A stretch of 64,000 nucleotides of DNA from Cycloclasticus sp. symbiont of Bathymodiolus heckerae. GTDB taxonomy: Bacteria > Pseudomonadota > Gammaproteobacteria > Methylococcales > Cycloclasticaceae. Positions 23,879-34,040 of this stretch are shown piece after piece. The first letter of the stretch is position 1. The number at the start of each line of letters is the position of its first letter. Below the pieces are notes generated by a model. The model did no database searches. It was not told where the DNA came from and saw only the letters and a list, made by a program, of their open reading frames with translations. Location: NCBI GenBank assembly GCA_002101235.1, contig LWTL01000123.1:1-64000 (forward strand), read 5' to 3'. The position numbers and the translations under genes were made by a program.

Positions 23879-25330
23879 ATGAGTGCAGAACAACACGATC
23901 AATATCTAGCTGAGTGGGAAAGTCGTCAGGAAATTGCGGAAACCATGATTCCTATCATCGGTAAAATGTACCGTGCTAATGGCGTCGTTCTGAAAATTTA
24001 CGGAAGAACTCTCATTAATGCATCACCTGTGACGCTTCTGAAATTGCATCGTTACGTACGTCAATTTGAAAAAGTAGAGCTGTCTATTCACGATAGTTTT
24101 AAAGTTTTAAATGCTTTACAAAAAATGAAACTTGGACCTGTGCGTATTGACTTAGGCCTTTTAGCAACTCAATTCAATAATGACACTAGCGGCCTTAAGC
24201 TAGAAGATTTTCTCGCTAACAAATTAGGCGAGGGCATTCGCCAAGTTCAAGAACAATCAGACTCTCAGCCTACCGATGTTGTTCTTTATGGCTTTGGTCG
24301 CATTGGTCGCTTGCTGGCTCGCTTACTTATTGAACGCACCGGTTCTGGCAACAAAATGCGTTTACGTGCCATTGTAGTTCGCAAAGGTGGTGATAACGAT
24401 TTACAAAAACGCGCCAGCTTACTACGTCGCGACTCTGTTCATGGTTCCTTTAAAGGCACCATTAAGGTAGATGAAGAAAACAATACCATCATGGCTAACG
24501 GCAACCTAATTCAGGTTATTTATGCAGGCCACCCAAAAGAAATTGATTACACGCAATATGGTATTGAAAACGCTCTTATTGTCGACAACACAGGCATTCG
24601 CAGAGATGAAGCAGAGCTTAGCGAGCACTTCCTATCAAAAGGAGCCGCCAAAGCATTATTAACTGCACCGGGTAAGGATGTTAAGAACATCGTATTCGGC
24701 GTAAATACAGATGACATCAAACCAGAAGACAAAATCATCTCAGCGGCTAGTTGCACAACTAATGCGATCACCCCAACTCTAAAAGCAATTAATGACGAAT
24801 TCGGCATTATTAAAGGCCACGTTGAAACGGTTCATTCATACACTAATGATCAAAACTTAATCGACAATTATCACAAAGGCGAGCGCCGTGGTCGTGCTGC
24901 CGCATTAAACATGGTGATTACCGAAACAGGCGCAGCGAAAGCAGTATCTAAAGCCTTACCTGAATTAGAAGGCAAACTAACCGGCAACGCCATTCGCGTT
25001 CCAACACCAAACGTTTCAATGGCTATTCTGAATCTTAGCCTTGAAAAAGAAACTGATAAGCATGCTTTAAATAGCTTTTTACGCGAAACCGCGCTTCATT
25101 CCCCTATGCGCGAACAAATTGATTTCACTACATCAACTGAAATCGTATCGACTGATTTAGTCGGCGCTCGCAAAGCTTGCACAATCGACTCAAAGGCAAC
25201 CATTGCAACAGGTGATTCATGTGTTCTTTACCTTTGGTATGACAACGAGTTTGGTTATAGCTGCCAAGTTATTCGTGTAATGCAAAAAATGGCGGGGTTA
25301 GATTTTCCTTCATTGCCAACGAAGGACTAA
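23879..25330 (+). CDS. Glyceraldehyde-3-phosphate dehydrogenase, long form with N-terminal extension
   Basis: About 130-aa N-terminal extension then VVLYGFGRIGRLLARLLIE; active site SAASCTTNAITP. Confidence 0.93.
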   Translation: MSAEQHDQYLAEWESRQEIAETMIPIIGKMYRANGVVLKIYGRTLINASPVTLLKLHRYVRQFEKVELSIHDSFKVLNALQKMKLGPVRIDLGLLATQFNNDTSGLKLEDFLANKLGEGIRQVQEQSDSQPTDVVLYGFGRIGRLLARLLIERTGSGNKMRLRAIVVRKGGDNDLQKRASLLRRDSVHGSFKGTIKVDEENNTIMANGNLIQVIYAGHPKEIDYTQYGIENALIVDNTGIRRDEAELSEHFLSKGAAKALLTAPGKDVKNIVFGVNTDDIKPEDKIISAASCTTNAITPTLKAINDEFGIIKGHVETVHSYTNDQNLIDNYHKGERRGRAAALNMVITETGAAKAVSKALPELEGKLTGNAIRVPTPNVSMAILNLSLEKETDKHALNSFLRETALHSPMREQIDFTTSTEIVSTDLVGARKACTIDSKATIATGDSCVLYLWYDNEFGYSCQVIRVMQKMAGLDFPSLPTKD

Positions 25331-25340
25331 GTAACAAAAT

Positions 25341-25374
25341 AAAGCCTGCTCATATTTAAGCAGGCTTTATTTTC
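25341..25374 (+). terminator. Intrinsic terminator, first of a tandem pair
   Basis: AAAGCCTGCT-catattta-AGCAGGCTTTATTTT. Confidence 0.88.
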
Positions 25375-25384
25375 AAACTGCCAT

Positions 25385-25413
25385 AAAAAAGCCCGCTTAA
25401 AGCGGGCTTTTTT
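25385..25413. terminator. Intrinsic terminator, second of a tandem pair (bidirectional)
   Basis: AAAAAAGCCCGCT-taa-AGCGGGCTTTTTT. Confidence 0.9.
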
Positions 25414-25432
25414 AGTTTTTATGTCTTACTAA

Positions 25433-27373
25433 TTACTTATTAGGACGATTAGCAATCAACTCGTCAACCACTGATGGGTCAGCTAATGTTGAAGTATCTC
25501 CTAATTCGTCAATCAAGTTCTCAGAAATTTTACGTAAAACACGGCGCATAATTTTACCTGAGCGCGTTTTCGGTAAGCCTGGCGCCCACTGAACAACATC
25601 CGGAGATGCAATAGGACCAATTTCTTTACGTACGTGCATAATCAATTCTTTACGCAATGCATCCGTTGGCTCAACGCCGTCCATTAAAGTAACAAAAGTG
25701 TAAATACCTTGCCCCTTAATATCATGCGGGTAACCAATAACAGCCGCTTCAGCAACTGCAGGGTGAAGCACAAGAGCGCTTTCAACTTCAGCAGTGCCCA
25801 TACGATGGCCTGATACGTTAATCACGTCATCCACGCGACCTGTAATCCAATAATCCCCATCTGCATCGCGACGCGCGCCATCACCTGGGAAATACAAGCC
25901 AGGATAGTTAGCAAAGTAAGCATCGATATAACGCTGATGATCACCAAATAAGGTTCTGAACATACCCGGCCATGGTTTTTTAATCACCAAAATACCTTCA
26001 GCAGGATTGCCCGTCACTTCTTTGCCGTCGTTGTCCACTAAACCAAATTCAACACCGAAAAAAGGCTGCATTGCAGAACCTGGCTTCAAGTCAGTCGCAC
26101 CAGGGAGTGGTGTCATTAAAATGCCACCTGTTTCTGTCTGCCACCATGTATCAACAATAGGGCAACGTCCGCCGCCCACTTTATGGTAATACCATTCCCA
26201 AGCTTCTGGGTTAATCGGCTCGCCCACACTGCCTAAAATCCTTAGACTGCTTAGGTCACACTTCTCAACAAAAGAATTACCCTTCGCCATTAAGGCACGG
26301 ATTGCCGTTGGTGCTGTATAGAAAATATTGACTTTATGTTTTTCACACACTTGCCAGAAACGAGAAGCATCTGGGTACGTAGGAACGCCTTCAAACATGA
26401 GTGTTCTAGCGCCATTAGCCAATGGGCCATAAACAATATATGAGTGACCCGTTACCCAACCCACATCGGCCGTACACCAGTACACATCACCTTCGTGATA
26501 ATCAAAAATATATTTATGCGACATTGCAGCGTGCAACAAGTAACCACCTGTTGTATGCACAACGCCTTTTGGTTTACCTGTTGAACCCGATGTATAAAGG
26601 ATAAACAACGGATCTTCTGAGTCCATTTCTTCAGCAGGACAGTCGTCTGACGCGTTATCAACCAAGTCGTGATACCAAACGTCACGCCCTTCTGTCCAAG
26701 CAATATCACCGCCTGTACGTTTAACAACCACCATATTTTTAACTAGCGGGCAGCTTTCTAATGCTTTATCGGCATTTGTTTTTAGAGGAACAGCTTTTCC
26801 ACCACGTACACTTTCGTCCGTGACAATAACTAAGGCTGTTTCGGAATCGTTAATGCGATCTTTAAGCGCATCAGCAGAGAAACCACCAAATACGATTAAA
26901 TGAACCGCACCAATTCTGGCACATGCCAACATCGCAATCGCGGCTTCTGCCACCATCGGCATGTAAATACACACACGGTCGCCTTTTTTAACGCCTAAGG
27001 ATTTTAGACCGTTTGCAAACTTACATACTTCTGCATGCAGCTCTTTATATGTATACGTTTTATCAACTTCTGGGTCATCACTTTCCCAAATAATCGCAGG
27101 TTGATCACCACGTGTTTCTAAATGACGATCTAAGCAATTAACGCTAACGTTTAACTTACCGCCTTTAAACCATGTAACTTCACCTTTGGGAAAATCATAC
27201 TCAACCGTCGTATCCCACTCCTTTGACCACGTTAAAAATTCTTTCGCTTTTTCATTCCAAAAGTTATCCGTGTCTTCAATTGAACGTTTGTATTCCGCCA
27301 CATATTGCTCTTTATTAATATGCGCATGTGCTGCCACTTCATCAGTCACTTTATAAATTTTTTCAATAGCCAT
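25433..27373 (-). CDS. acs: Acetyl-CoA synthetase
   Basis: [53 protein letters not shown]. Confidence 0.98.
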   Translation of the reverse strand: MAIEKIYKVTDEVAAHAHINKEQYVAEYKRSIEDTDNFWNEKAKEFLTWSKEWDTTVEYDFPKGEVTWFKGGKLNVSVNCLDRHLETRGDQPAIIWESDDPEVDKTYTYKELHAEVCKFANGLKSLGVKKGDRVCIYMPMVAEAAIAMLACARIGAVHLIVFGGFSADALKDRINDSETALVIVTDESVRGGKAVPLKTNADKALESCPLVKNMVVVKRTGGDIAWTEGRDVWYHDLVDNASDDCPAEEMDSEDPLFILYTSGSTGKPKGVVHTTGGYLLHAAMSHKYIFDYHEGDVYWCTADVGWVTGHSYIVYGPLANGARTLMFEGVPTYPDASRFWQVCEKHKVNIFYTAPTAIRALMAKGNSFVEKCDLSSLRILGSVGEPINPEAWEWYYHKVGGGRCPIVDTWWQTETGGILMTPLPGATDLKPGSAMQPFFGVEFGLVDNDGKEVTGNPAEGILVIKKPWPGMFRTLFGDHQRYIDAYFANYPGLYFPGDGARRDADGDYWITGRVDDVINVSGHRMGTAEVESALVLHPAVAEAAVIGYPHDIKGQGIYTFVTLMDGVEPTDALRKELIMHVRKEIGPIASPDVVQWAPGLPKTRSGKIMRRVLRKISENLIDELGDTSTLADPSVVDELIANRPNK

Positions 27374-27410
27374 CTGTTCTCTTCCCCTACAAATAAATTA
27401 TTATTTTTTA

Positions 27411-27441
27411 TAAAAAAAGGGCTGAGATTAAGCAGCCCTTT
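27411..27441 (-). terminator. Intrinsic terminator downstream of the phaB-like gene
   Basis: Minus strand AAAGGGCTG-cttaatct-CAGCCCTTT followed by T-run. Confidence 0.82.
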
Positions 27442-27446
27442 CAGTT

Positions 27447-28184
27447 TTAATGCATGAACAATCCGCCGTTCATGCACATATCTGAGCCTGTTGTGTAGGC
27501 TGCCAGGTCACTGGCCAAGAACGATATACCATGAGCAATTTCTTCAGGTTTACATAAACGACCCGATGGAATGCCACTTTCAATCTTTTTACGAATGTCT
27601 TCAGCAATCGCCATCACCATCGGTGTTGCAACGTATCCTGGAGAGATTGTATTAACCGTTACGCCTTTACGTGCAGTTTCACGCGCTAATGCCTTAGTGA
27701 AGCCGTGCATACCCGCTTTAGCAGCAGAATAGTTAACTTGACCCATTGCGCCTAACTGACCGTTAACAGATGAAACATTAATGATTCGACCGAAACCACG
27801 CTCAACCATCCCTTCAAAAATTTGGCGAGTCATGTTGAATACGCTATTTAAATTTGTATCAATAACCGCGTACCAACGTTCGATAGGCATTTTTTTAAAC
27901 ATGCCATCTTTAGTAATACCTGCATTATTTACTAAAATATCGATAGGGCCTACGTTGTCTTCAACCCATTTAATTGCAACGCCACATGCGTCAAAATCTG
28001 TTACTGGACAATGAACGATTTCAATATCGAAACCCGCTTCTTTTTGAGCAATTTGCCAGGCTTCAGCTTTTTCTTTGTTGTTATAAGCTGCAACTACTTT
28101 GTAACCGTCTTCTATAAAACGTTTACATACTGCCTCACCAATACCACCTGTACCACCTGTAACTAACGCAACTCTTTGACTCAT
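27447..28184 (-). CDS. phaB: SDR-family acetoacetyl-CoA reductase (PhaB-like)
   Basis: VALVTGGTGGIGEAVCKRF; NNAGITKDGMFKKM; INVSSVNGQLGAMGQVNYSAAKAGMHGFTKALARE. Confidence 0.88.
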   Translation of the reverse strand: MSQRVALVTGGTGGIGEAVCKRFIEDGYKVVAAYNNKEKAEAWQIAQKEAGFDIEIVHCPVTDFDACGVAIKWVEDNVGPIDILVNNAGITKDGMFKKMPIERWYAVIDTNLNSVFNMTRQIFEGMVERGFGRIINVSSVNGQLGAMGQVNYSAAKAGMHGFTKALARETARKGVTVNTISPGYVATPMVMAIAEDIRKKIESGIPSGRLCKPEEIAHGISFLASDLAAYTTGSDMCMNGGLFMH

Positions 28185-28419
28185 GTTTATATTCCTTAAA
28201 AATTAATTATCGACACTCAGATTTCGCACCCAAGTTCTCTTAAAGCACTCTCTAGTGCCGCTATAGCTCATTTATTGCAATGAATTACCCTAATACTGCC
28301 AAATTAACGTCTAACTTACAAGCCAAATTAGTCATTTGAGCCCCATTTATCGGCGTTCATTTAGCCACCTAATCATTGGCTAAAAAAGAATAAGGATATA
28401 ACCGTTTAGAGCATCTTCA

Positions 28420-28431
28420 TGATTTAGATCA
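28420..28431. promoter_or_regulatory. FNR/Anr-like half-site palindrome
   Basis: TGAT-TTAG-ATCA palindrome in the divergent phaB/PilZ intergenic region; flanks deviate from TTGAT-N4-ATCAA. Confidence 0.3.
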
Positions 28432-28562
28432 CTCGGAGTTTAAATAAATTTCGTTTACTACCCACCAACTCCTTTCATCGATTAATCTGCTAATACTTTT
28501 TCTGATTTTTAGGCTACACTAAATCCAATGGTTTTTTACCCATAAGGAAGAGGTTTTCAAAT

Positions 28563-28862
28563 ATGCTTGAATCATCTAATCATAGAAAATTTGCTCGCAT
28601 GAGCGCCGAATGTGAAATGGAGTTTTATCATCCAGGCACAAACGAAAAAGGAACTGCTCACAGCATAAACTTAAGTGCTGCTGGAATTCTTTTTAGAACA
28701 AAAGAAAAACTAAGCCAGGGCAGCTCATTAGAAATTTCCGTCAAACCCGTCAACCCTATTACACCACCCTTAAATGCACTTATTGAAGTCATCCGCGTTG
28801 TCTCTGTTGAAGACGGAGAATACGAAGTGGCAGCTACTATCGAAGGCATAAAGGGCACATAA
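28563..28862 (+). CDS. PilZ-domain protein (putative c-di-GMP receptor)
   Basis: RKFAR (RxxxR) and NLSAAG (variant D/NxSxxG) PilZ motifs. Confidence 0.85.
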   Translation: MLESSNHRKFARMSAECEMEFYHPGTNEKGTAHSINLSAAGILFRTKEKLSQGSSLEISVKPVNPITPPLNALIEVIRVVSVEDGEYEVAATIEGIKGT

Positions 28863-28882
28863 AATAAAACGTAGGATAAATT

Positions 28883-29287
28883 TTGTACCGCATCACCAAA
28901 AATTTGAGCTTTTGCTACGGGCACCGCCTAATGAATCACCCAGGCAAGTGTCGTCACCTTCACGGGCACTCGGCTCGCGTTGCCATTACTTTAGAATCTG
29001 AGAAACTAAATGCCCAGGGCATGGTTTGTGATTTCTCTGACATAAAAGAGTATGCCGGAAATTGGATTGATGCGACGCTAGATCACAATATGTTGTTACA
29101 CAAAAACGACCCTGTCCTTCCTCTGCTTCAAGAGGCTGGTGAACGTTTAATGATTGTAGACGAACACCCAACAGCAGAATTTCTAGCTCGACTTATTTTT
29201 GAATACGTAGCTAAAGGTGGCTTTCCCGTTATTGATGTTTCTGTTTGGGAAACAGACAGCGCCAACGCGAGCTATTCGACAAGCTAA
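28883..29287 (+). CDS. queD: 6-pyruvoyl-tetrahydropterin synthase/QueD family (TTG start)
   Basis: FCYGHRLMNHPGKCRHLHGHSARVAITLES...MVCDFSDIK...LDHNMLL. Confidence 0.92.
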   Translation: MYRITKNLSFCYGHRLMNHPGKCRHLHGHSARVAITLESEKLNAQGMVCDFSDIKEYAGNWIDATLDHNMLLHKNDPVLPLLQEAGERLMIVDEHPTAEFLARLIFEYVAKGGFPVIDVSVWETDSANASYSTS

Positions 29288-29694
29288 TGCTTCATAATGT
29301 TAGACCCATTAACAAATCCTTTTGCTTACAAACACTGTGCGAAGACAACTACACTAAGTTCCTTAGGTTAATTCCAAACATCAAACAAGCACACAGCCAT
29401 AACATGGCTGTGAAAGTAGACATATTGGAAACAGGGCCTTTCACCCATACTGTTTTATTACACTCAATCGATACGCCTAAACCTATTTTTAAATGTCGCG
29501 TTTATTTAGACACTTTATCAATTGAAGTAATTTCTGCCGACGAACATACAGCTACCACACCACGATTAAACCCTTCTCCACGTGACATATTGAACAGCAA
29601 ATGGAACATTAATTATTTTTTCGAAAAATGGCTTATCTTCCAACTACACTTATCTAAAACTGAGCAGCCTCCTCAACAAGCAGTCAGTACTTAA
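29287..29694 (+). CDS. DUF1249 (YqiB-like) protein
   Basis: QTLCEDNYTKFLRLIPN...RVYLDTLSIEVISADEH...NSKWNINYFFEKWLIFQL. Confidence 0.78.
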   Translation: MLHNVRPINKSFCLQTLCEDNYTKFLRLIPNIKQAHSHNMAVKVDILETGPFTHTVLLHSIDTPKPIFKCRVYLDTLSIEVISADEHTATTPRLNPSPRDILNSKWNINYFFEKWLIFQLHLSKTEQPPQQAVST

Positions 29695-29702
29695 CCAGTT
29701 AA

Positions 29703-31037
29703 TTAAGTCTTTCTTCGACTTAATTTAAAGACAACTGGACTAAGCAATAAGAGTGCAATTAAGTTCGGTATCGCCATCAAACCATTTAACACATCGGCCA
29801 ATAACCAAAGAAAGTTTAAATCCGTCATCGCGCCGACCGGTATCGCCAGGACCCAAGCCACTCTATACCAAGGAATAACGCCCACACCAAGAATATAAGC
29901 AGCACACCGCTCACCGTAATAACTCCAACCCAGTAATGTCGTTAACGCAAAAACCGCTAAGCCGAAGCTCACTACATATTCACCGTAACCTGGCAAGCCC
30001 ATTCTAAAAGCATAAGCCGATAACGATGCACCTGTTTCGCCACTCGTCCAGCTACCCGTTAGAATAATAACTAACGCTGTCATAGTACAAACAATAATCG
30101 TATCTATGAACGTTCCCAACATGGCTATTTTGCCTTGTCTAACGGGATCATTCGTTTTTGCCGCTGCATGAGCAATGGGCGCTGTACCAAGTCCCGCTTC
30201 ATTTGAGAAAACACCGCGCGCCACCCCAAAACGAATCGCTGCCATAATGCCTGCACCGGCAAAACCACCGGCAGCAGCCGTACCCGTAAAAGCGTCATTC
30301 ACAATCAACTGTAATGCAGTTGGTACAGAATCAAGTCGTTGAATAATAATAATGCCTGCGCCGGCAACATAGGCGATGCCCATAAAAGGCACCAACTTAG
30401 ATGCCACCTGAGCAATCCTCTTAATACCGCCCAATAAAACTGCAGCAACAATCACCATCATCACTAAACCTGACTGCCAAGCAGGAATGTTAAGCGTGCT
30501 ATTAAGTGCATCAGCAACTGAATTTGCCTGAATAGTATTACCAATACCAAACGCAGCAATGGCACCAAAGAATGAAAATAAAAATGCTAACCATTGCCAG
30601 TTTTTCCCTAGGCCATTTTTAATGTAGTACATTGGGCCACCAACATACGCACCATTATCATCCAGCTCTCGGTACTTAACCGCCAACACTGCTTCTGCGT
30701 ATTTTGTTGCCATACCCACAAGTGCCGTTAACCACATCCAGAATATTGCGCCAGGGCCACCTAAAAATATTGCCGTTGCCACACCGGCAATATTGCCCGT
30801 ACCAATAGTCGCGGCCAATGACGTCATTAATGCGCTAAACGGACTAATTTCACCATTGTCTAAATCATTACTCTTACGCCCCCTCCATAGCAACACAAAG
30901 GCCGCAGGTAATTGACGAATAGGCATGAACAACAACCCCGCCATCAAGTAGGCACCCGTACCCAGCAGCAACGCCAAAATAACAGGCCCCCAAACAAAAC
31001 TACTGATTGAGTTAAGCAGTTGTGTTAATGTTTCCAT
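29703..31037 (-). CDS. Sodium:alanine/glycine symporter (AGCS family)
   Basis: ALMTSLAATIGTGNIAGVATAI...GGPGAIFWMWLTALVGMATKYAEA...FSNEAGLGTAPIAHAAA. Confidence 0.95.
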   Translation of the reverse strand: METLTQLLNSISSFVWGPVILALLLGTGAYLMAGLLFMPIRQLPAAFVLLWRGRKSNDLDNGEISPFSALMTSLAATIGTGNIAGVATAIFLGGPGAIFWMWLTALVGMATKYAEAVLAVKYRELDDNGAYVGGPMYYIKNGLGKNWQWLAFLFSFFGAIAAFGIGNTIQANSVADALNSTLNIPAWQSGLVMMVIVAAVLLGGIKRIAQVASKLVPFMGIAYVAGAGIIIIQRLDSVPTALQLIVNDAFTGTAAAGGFAGAGIMAAIRFGVARGVFSNEAGLGTAPIAHAAAKTNDPVRQGKIAMLGTFIDTIIVCTMTALVIILTGSWTSGETGASLSAYAFRMGLPGYGEYVVSFGLAVFALTTLLGWSYYGERCAAYILGVGVIPWYRVAWVLAIPVGAMTDLNFLWLLADVLNGLMAIPNLIALLLLSPVVFKLSRRKT

Positions 31038-31118
31038 ACGTTTTCTCAGTTATTTCGTAATAAAAGTTTAGCTATTATTACAGCTTATTCTGATTCAATC
31101 CATCCACGAGGCTACTCC

Positions 31119-31346
31119 ATGTACAACCAACAATTTCCTTATACCGTTTCAATAAAAAAAGACGACAAAGTCTACATTTGCCAATGCGGAAAAACATCAA
31201 AAGCACCTCTTTGCGACGGCAGTCACAAAAAAACTGGCGGTATTCGCCCACTCGTGCATACCGCACAAAAAGATGAAACGTTAGTCGTTTGCGGTTGTGG
31301 GAAATCTACCAATATGCCGTGGTGTGACGGTAGCCATAATAAATAA
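31119..31346 (+). CDS. Dual CDGSH iron-sulfur domain protein
   Basis: Two copies: CQCGKTSKAPLCDGSHKK and CGCGKSTNMPWCDGSHNK. Confidence 0.95.
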   Translation: MYNQQFPYTVSIKKDDKVYICQCGKTSKAPLCDGSHKKTGGIRPLVHTAQKDETLVVCGCGKSTNMPWCDGSHNK

Positions 31347-31366
31347 TCAAACCACCTTTATATCTT

Positions 31367-31873
31367 ATGACAAACTCATTAAATGATTTTTTTGATTCTG
31401 AAGACCTCGATGAAGAGGCTATGTATTTCATCGAAATGCACGGCTTCCTAACCAGCTTAGTCATTCAACCCAGCGACCTTTCACAAGCACAAATAGTAAA
31501 AGAAATACTCGCAGAAAGCACCGCTAATACCGATATAAAAAATGCTATCTTTGAACTAAAAAAAGAAATCGAACAACAGTTATTAAGCGGTGAATTTCCT
31601 GACACCCTAAGCGCTGCTGAAGACGAAGACTCACTCACACTCTGGGCGGCTGGCTTTATGCAAGGCGTATTCAGCCAAGAAGCAGTTTGGTTCGCAACGC
31701 ACCCAGAAGAAGTCGCAGAATTGACATTGCCCATCATCAGTTGTTCTGGCTTACTAGACGACGATATGGGTGACATAAGCCAAAACGAGGATATATTAGA
31801 TGATATGGCAGAAAAAATACCCGACTGCGTGATTGATTTATATCTTTTATTCAATTCTATAGATAGTGCTTGA
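31367..31873 (+). CDS. UPF0149/YecA-YgfB family protein
   Basis: MYFIEMHGFLTSLVIQPSDL...LTLWAAGFMQGVFSQEAVW. Confidence 0.85.
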   Translation: MTNSLNDFFDSEDLDEEAMYFIEMHGFLTSLVIQPSDLSQAQIVKEILAESTANTDIKNAIFELKKEIEQQLLSGEFPDTLSAAEDEDSLTLWAAGFMQGVFSQEAVWFATHPEEVAELTLPIISCSGLLDDDMGDISQNEDILDDMAEKIPDCVIDLYLLFNSIDSA

Positions 31874-32818
31874 TTCAATACCTGCAAAAAACATAAGGCA
31901 TCAAGATGCCATTCTAAATAACCTCGCTTGGGTTATTCAGAGTCCGCCAATTATTCAAGGTAACAACAACCACTGTCATTGGGCAGGCAATACCTTTTGG
32001 CAACATGCAAATAAACAGTTTGCCACGCAATCAGCCTCGCCTAATCCACTCGCCTTACACCAGCTTATTAATAAGCAAACGGATCATCGACTGGGCCACT
32101 ACTTTGAGACGCTTATAAACTATTGGTTTACGAATAGTACGCGTTATCAACTCCTCGCCCAAAACCTGCAAGTTCACGATGGTAAACAAACCATTGGCGA
32201 GTTTGATTTTATAGTGCACGACAGGCAAGAAAACAAAACTCAACACTGGGAAGTTGCTTGTAAATTTTATCTAGGCATCGGCAACACAAAGAACATAGAA
32301 AACTGGCACGGCCCTATGTTGAAAGATAAGCTCGTAAACAAATATCAGAAAATGCAAGCGCACCAAAGCAAGCTATCCGAACACCCCGTAGCACAATCTT
32401 TATTAAAAAAATTATCCATCCATATTGATCAAAAAATATGCCTTATGAAAGGGCGGCTATTTTACCCACTGAACCAAGAAAAGCGTTTACCCCTCCCATC
32501 ATTTCTAATAACCATTTACAAGGTTGGTGGGCTAAACCAGACAGCTTTATTCAACGCTTTGAAGAACATCCCTTTTTTTGGCAAGTTCTAAACAAAAAAA
32601 GATGGCTAGCCACCCAAGCATTTGACAAAAACCGCCCTCACTACACAACAAGTGAGCTCGTAGATATTTTCTTGAACGAATTTAAAGATTCCCCTATTTG
32701 TGTAGCTGGATTCGATTCAAACAATACTAGACAACAAACCCATGAAATAGAGCGCGGCTTTTTAGTACCGAAAGACTGGGCTAATCAACTCAATATCATT
32801 GATAATACGACATCTTAA
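31866..32818 (+). pseudogene. DUF1853-family protein, frameshifted (ORFs 31866..32591 and 32438..32818)
   Basis: ORF1 LGHYFETLINYWF...VHDGKQTIGEFDFIVHD; ORF2 NNHLQGWWAKPDSF. One added A in the A4 run at 32479-32482 gives a continuous protein (YPLNQEKAFTPPIISNNHLQGWW). Confidence 0.72.
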
Positions 32819-32839
32819 TTTAAACAGCAGTTACGGCAT

Positions 32840-34024
32840 ATGTTAAACGAGCAACCCATCGAACAACTCAGCATAAATGGCTGCAATATTACGCTATTGG
32901 GCACAGCTCACGTTTCGAAAGCTAGCGCCGACGCCGTAGAAGAGCTTATTTTAAATAACGACTTTGATAGCATTGCCATAGAACTTTGCCCTAGCCGCTA
33001 CAACGCGCTCGTTGACCCCGATAGCCTCGCGCAAATGGACTTATTTAATGTTATCAAAAGCGGTAAAGCCGCTATGGTAACCGCCAGTTTGGCGTTAGGG
33101 GCATTCCAGCAAAAAATGGCTGATGAATTAGGTATTGAGCCCGGCGCTGAAATGAAAGTGGCTGCTGAACTCGCAAAAAAAACTCACAAGCCCGTACTGT
33201 TAATTGACCGTGAGGTTGGCACTACTTTAAAGCGCGTCTACCGCAACGTGCCGTGGTGGAAACGCATGGAGTTGGTATCTGGACTACTTGCTAGTGTGAT
33301 GTTTTCAGAGAAGATCAGTGAAGAAGATATTGAGAAGTTAAAAGAAGGTGATGTGCTTGATGCTACTTTTTCTCAGTTTGCCGAGTCATCCAATGAAATT
33401 TACACCCCCTTAGTAAACGAACGAGACCAATACATGGCGCGTCGTTTAATGAATGAAGCCACATCTGGAGAATACAAAAGCATTCTCGCTGTAATTGGCG
33501 CTGGGCATCTTAAAGGCATTAAAGCCTACCTTGAGTCACAGCTTCAAGGCGCAAAAAGCCTTGAAGAACTAGATTCCATCCCCCAATCTAGCCGCTGGCC
33601 AAAGGTCATTCCTTGGGTCATTGTTGCCTTGGTGTTTATTGGCTTTGGAATAGGTTTTTCTCGCGCACCTGAACTTGGTTGGCAACTAGTACTTGAGTGG
33701 GTCGTTATTAATGGCGCATTATCTGCTGTCGGCGCTCTATTAGCCAACGCACACCCTTTGACCATTTTGACTGCTTTTTTAGCAGCTCCACTCACTTCAC
33801 TTAACCCAACTGTGGGCGCAGGCATGGTAACAGCCGCTGTAGAAGCGTGGATTAGAAAACCTCGCGTGGGTGACTTTTCAACCCTGAAAAAAGACACTGT
33901 GAAACTAGGCGGCTGGTGGGAAAACCGAGTTTCTCGAACCTTGTTAGTTTTCCTATTCAGCACCATCGGCTCTGCCGCAGGAACCTATATTGCCGGATTT
34001 AGGATATTTGAGCAGCTAACGTAG
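32840..34024 (+). CDS. TraB/PrgY (GumN-like) family membrane protein
   Basis: ITLLGTAHVSKASADAVEELI...AVIGAGHLKGI; C-terminal TM segments. Confidence 0.9.
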   Translation: MLNEQPIEQLSINGCNITLLGTAHVSKASADAVEELILNNDFDSIAIELCPSRYNALVDPDSLAQMDLFNVIKSGKAAMVTASLALGAFQQKMADELGIEPGAEMKVAAELAKKTHKPVLLIDREVGTTLKRVYRNVPWWKRMELVSGLLASVMFSEKISEEDIEKLKEGDVLDATFSQFAESSNEIYTPLVNERDQYMARRLMNEATSGEYKSILAVIGAGHLKGIKAYLESQLQGAKSLEELDSIPQSSRWPKVIPWVIVALVFIGFGIGFSRAPELGWQLVLEWVVINGALSAVGALLANAHPLTILTAFLAAPLTSLNPTVGAGMVTAAVEAWIRKPRVGDFSTLKKDTVKLGGWWENRVSRTLLVFLFSTIGSAAGTYIAGFRIFEQLT

Positions 34025-34040
34025 CTGTTCAGTTCATTCG

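Noticed and set aside
23879-25330. N-terminal extension on GAPDH as a novel fusion
   Set aside because: A long-form GAPDH of this architecture is known in other gammaproteobacteria (Pseudomonas-type second GAPDH), so it is not new.
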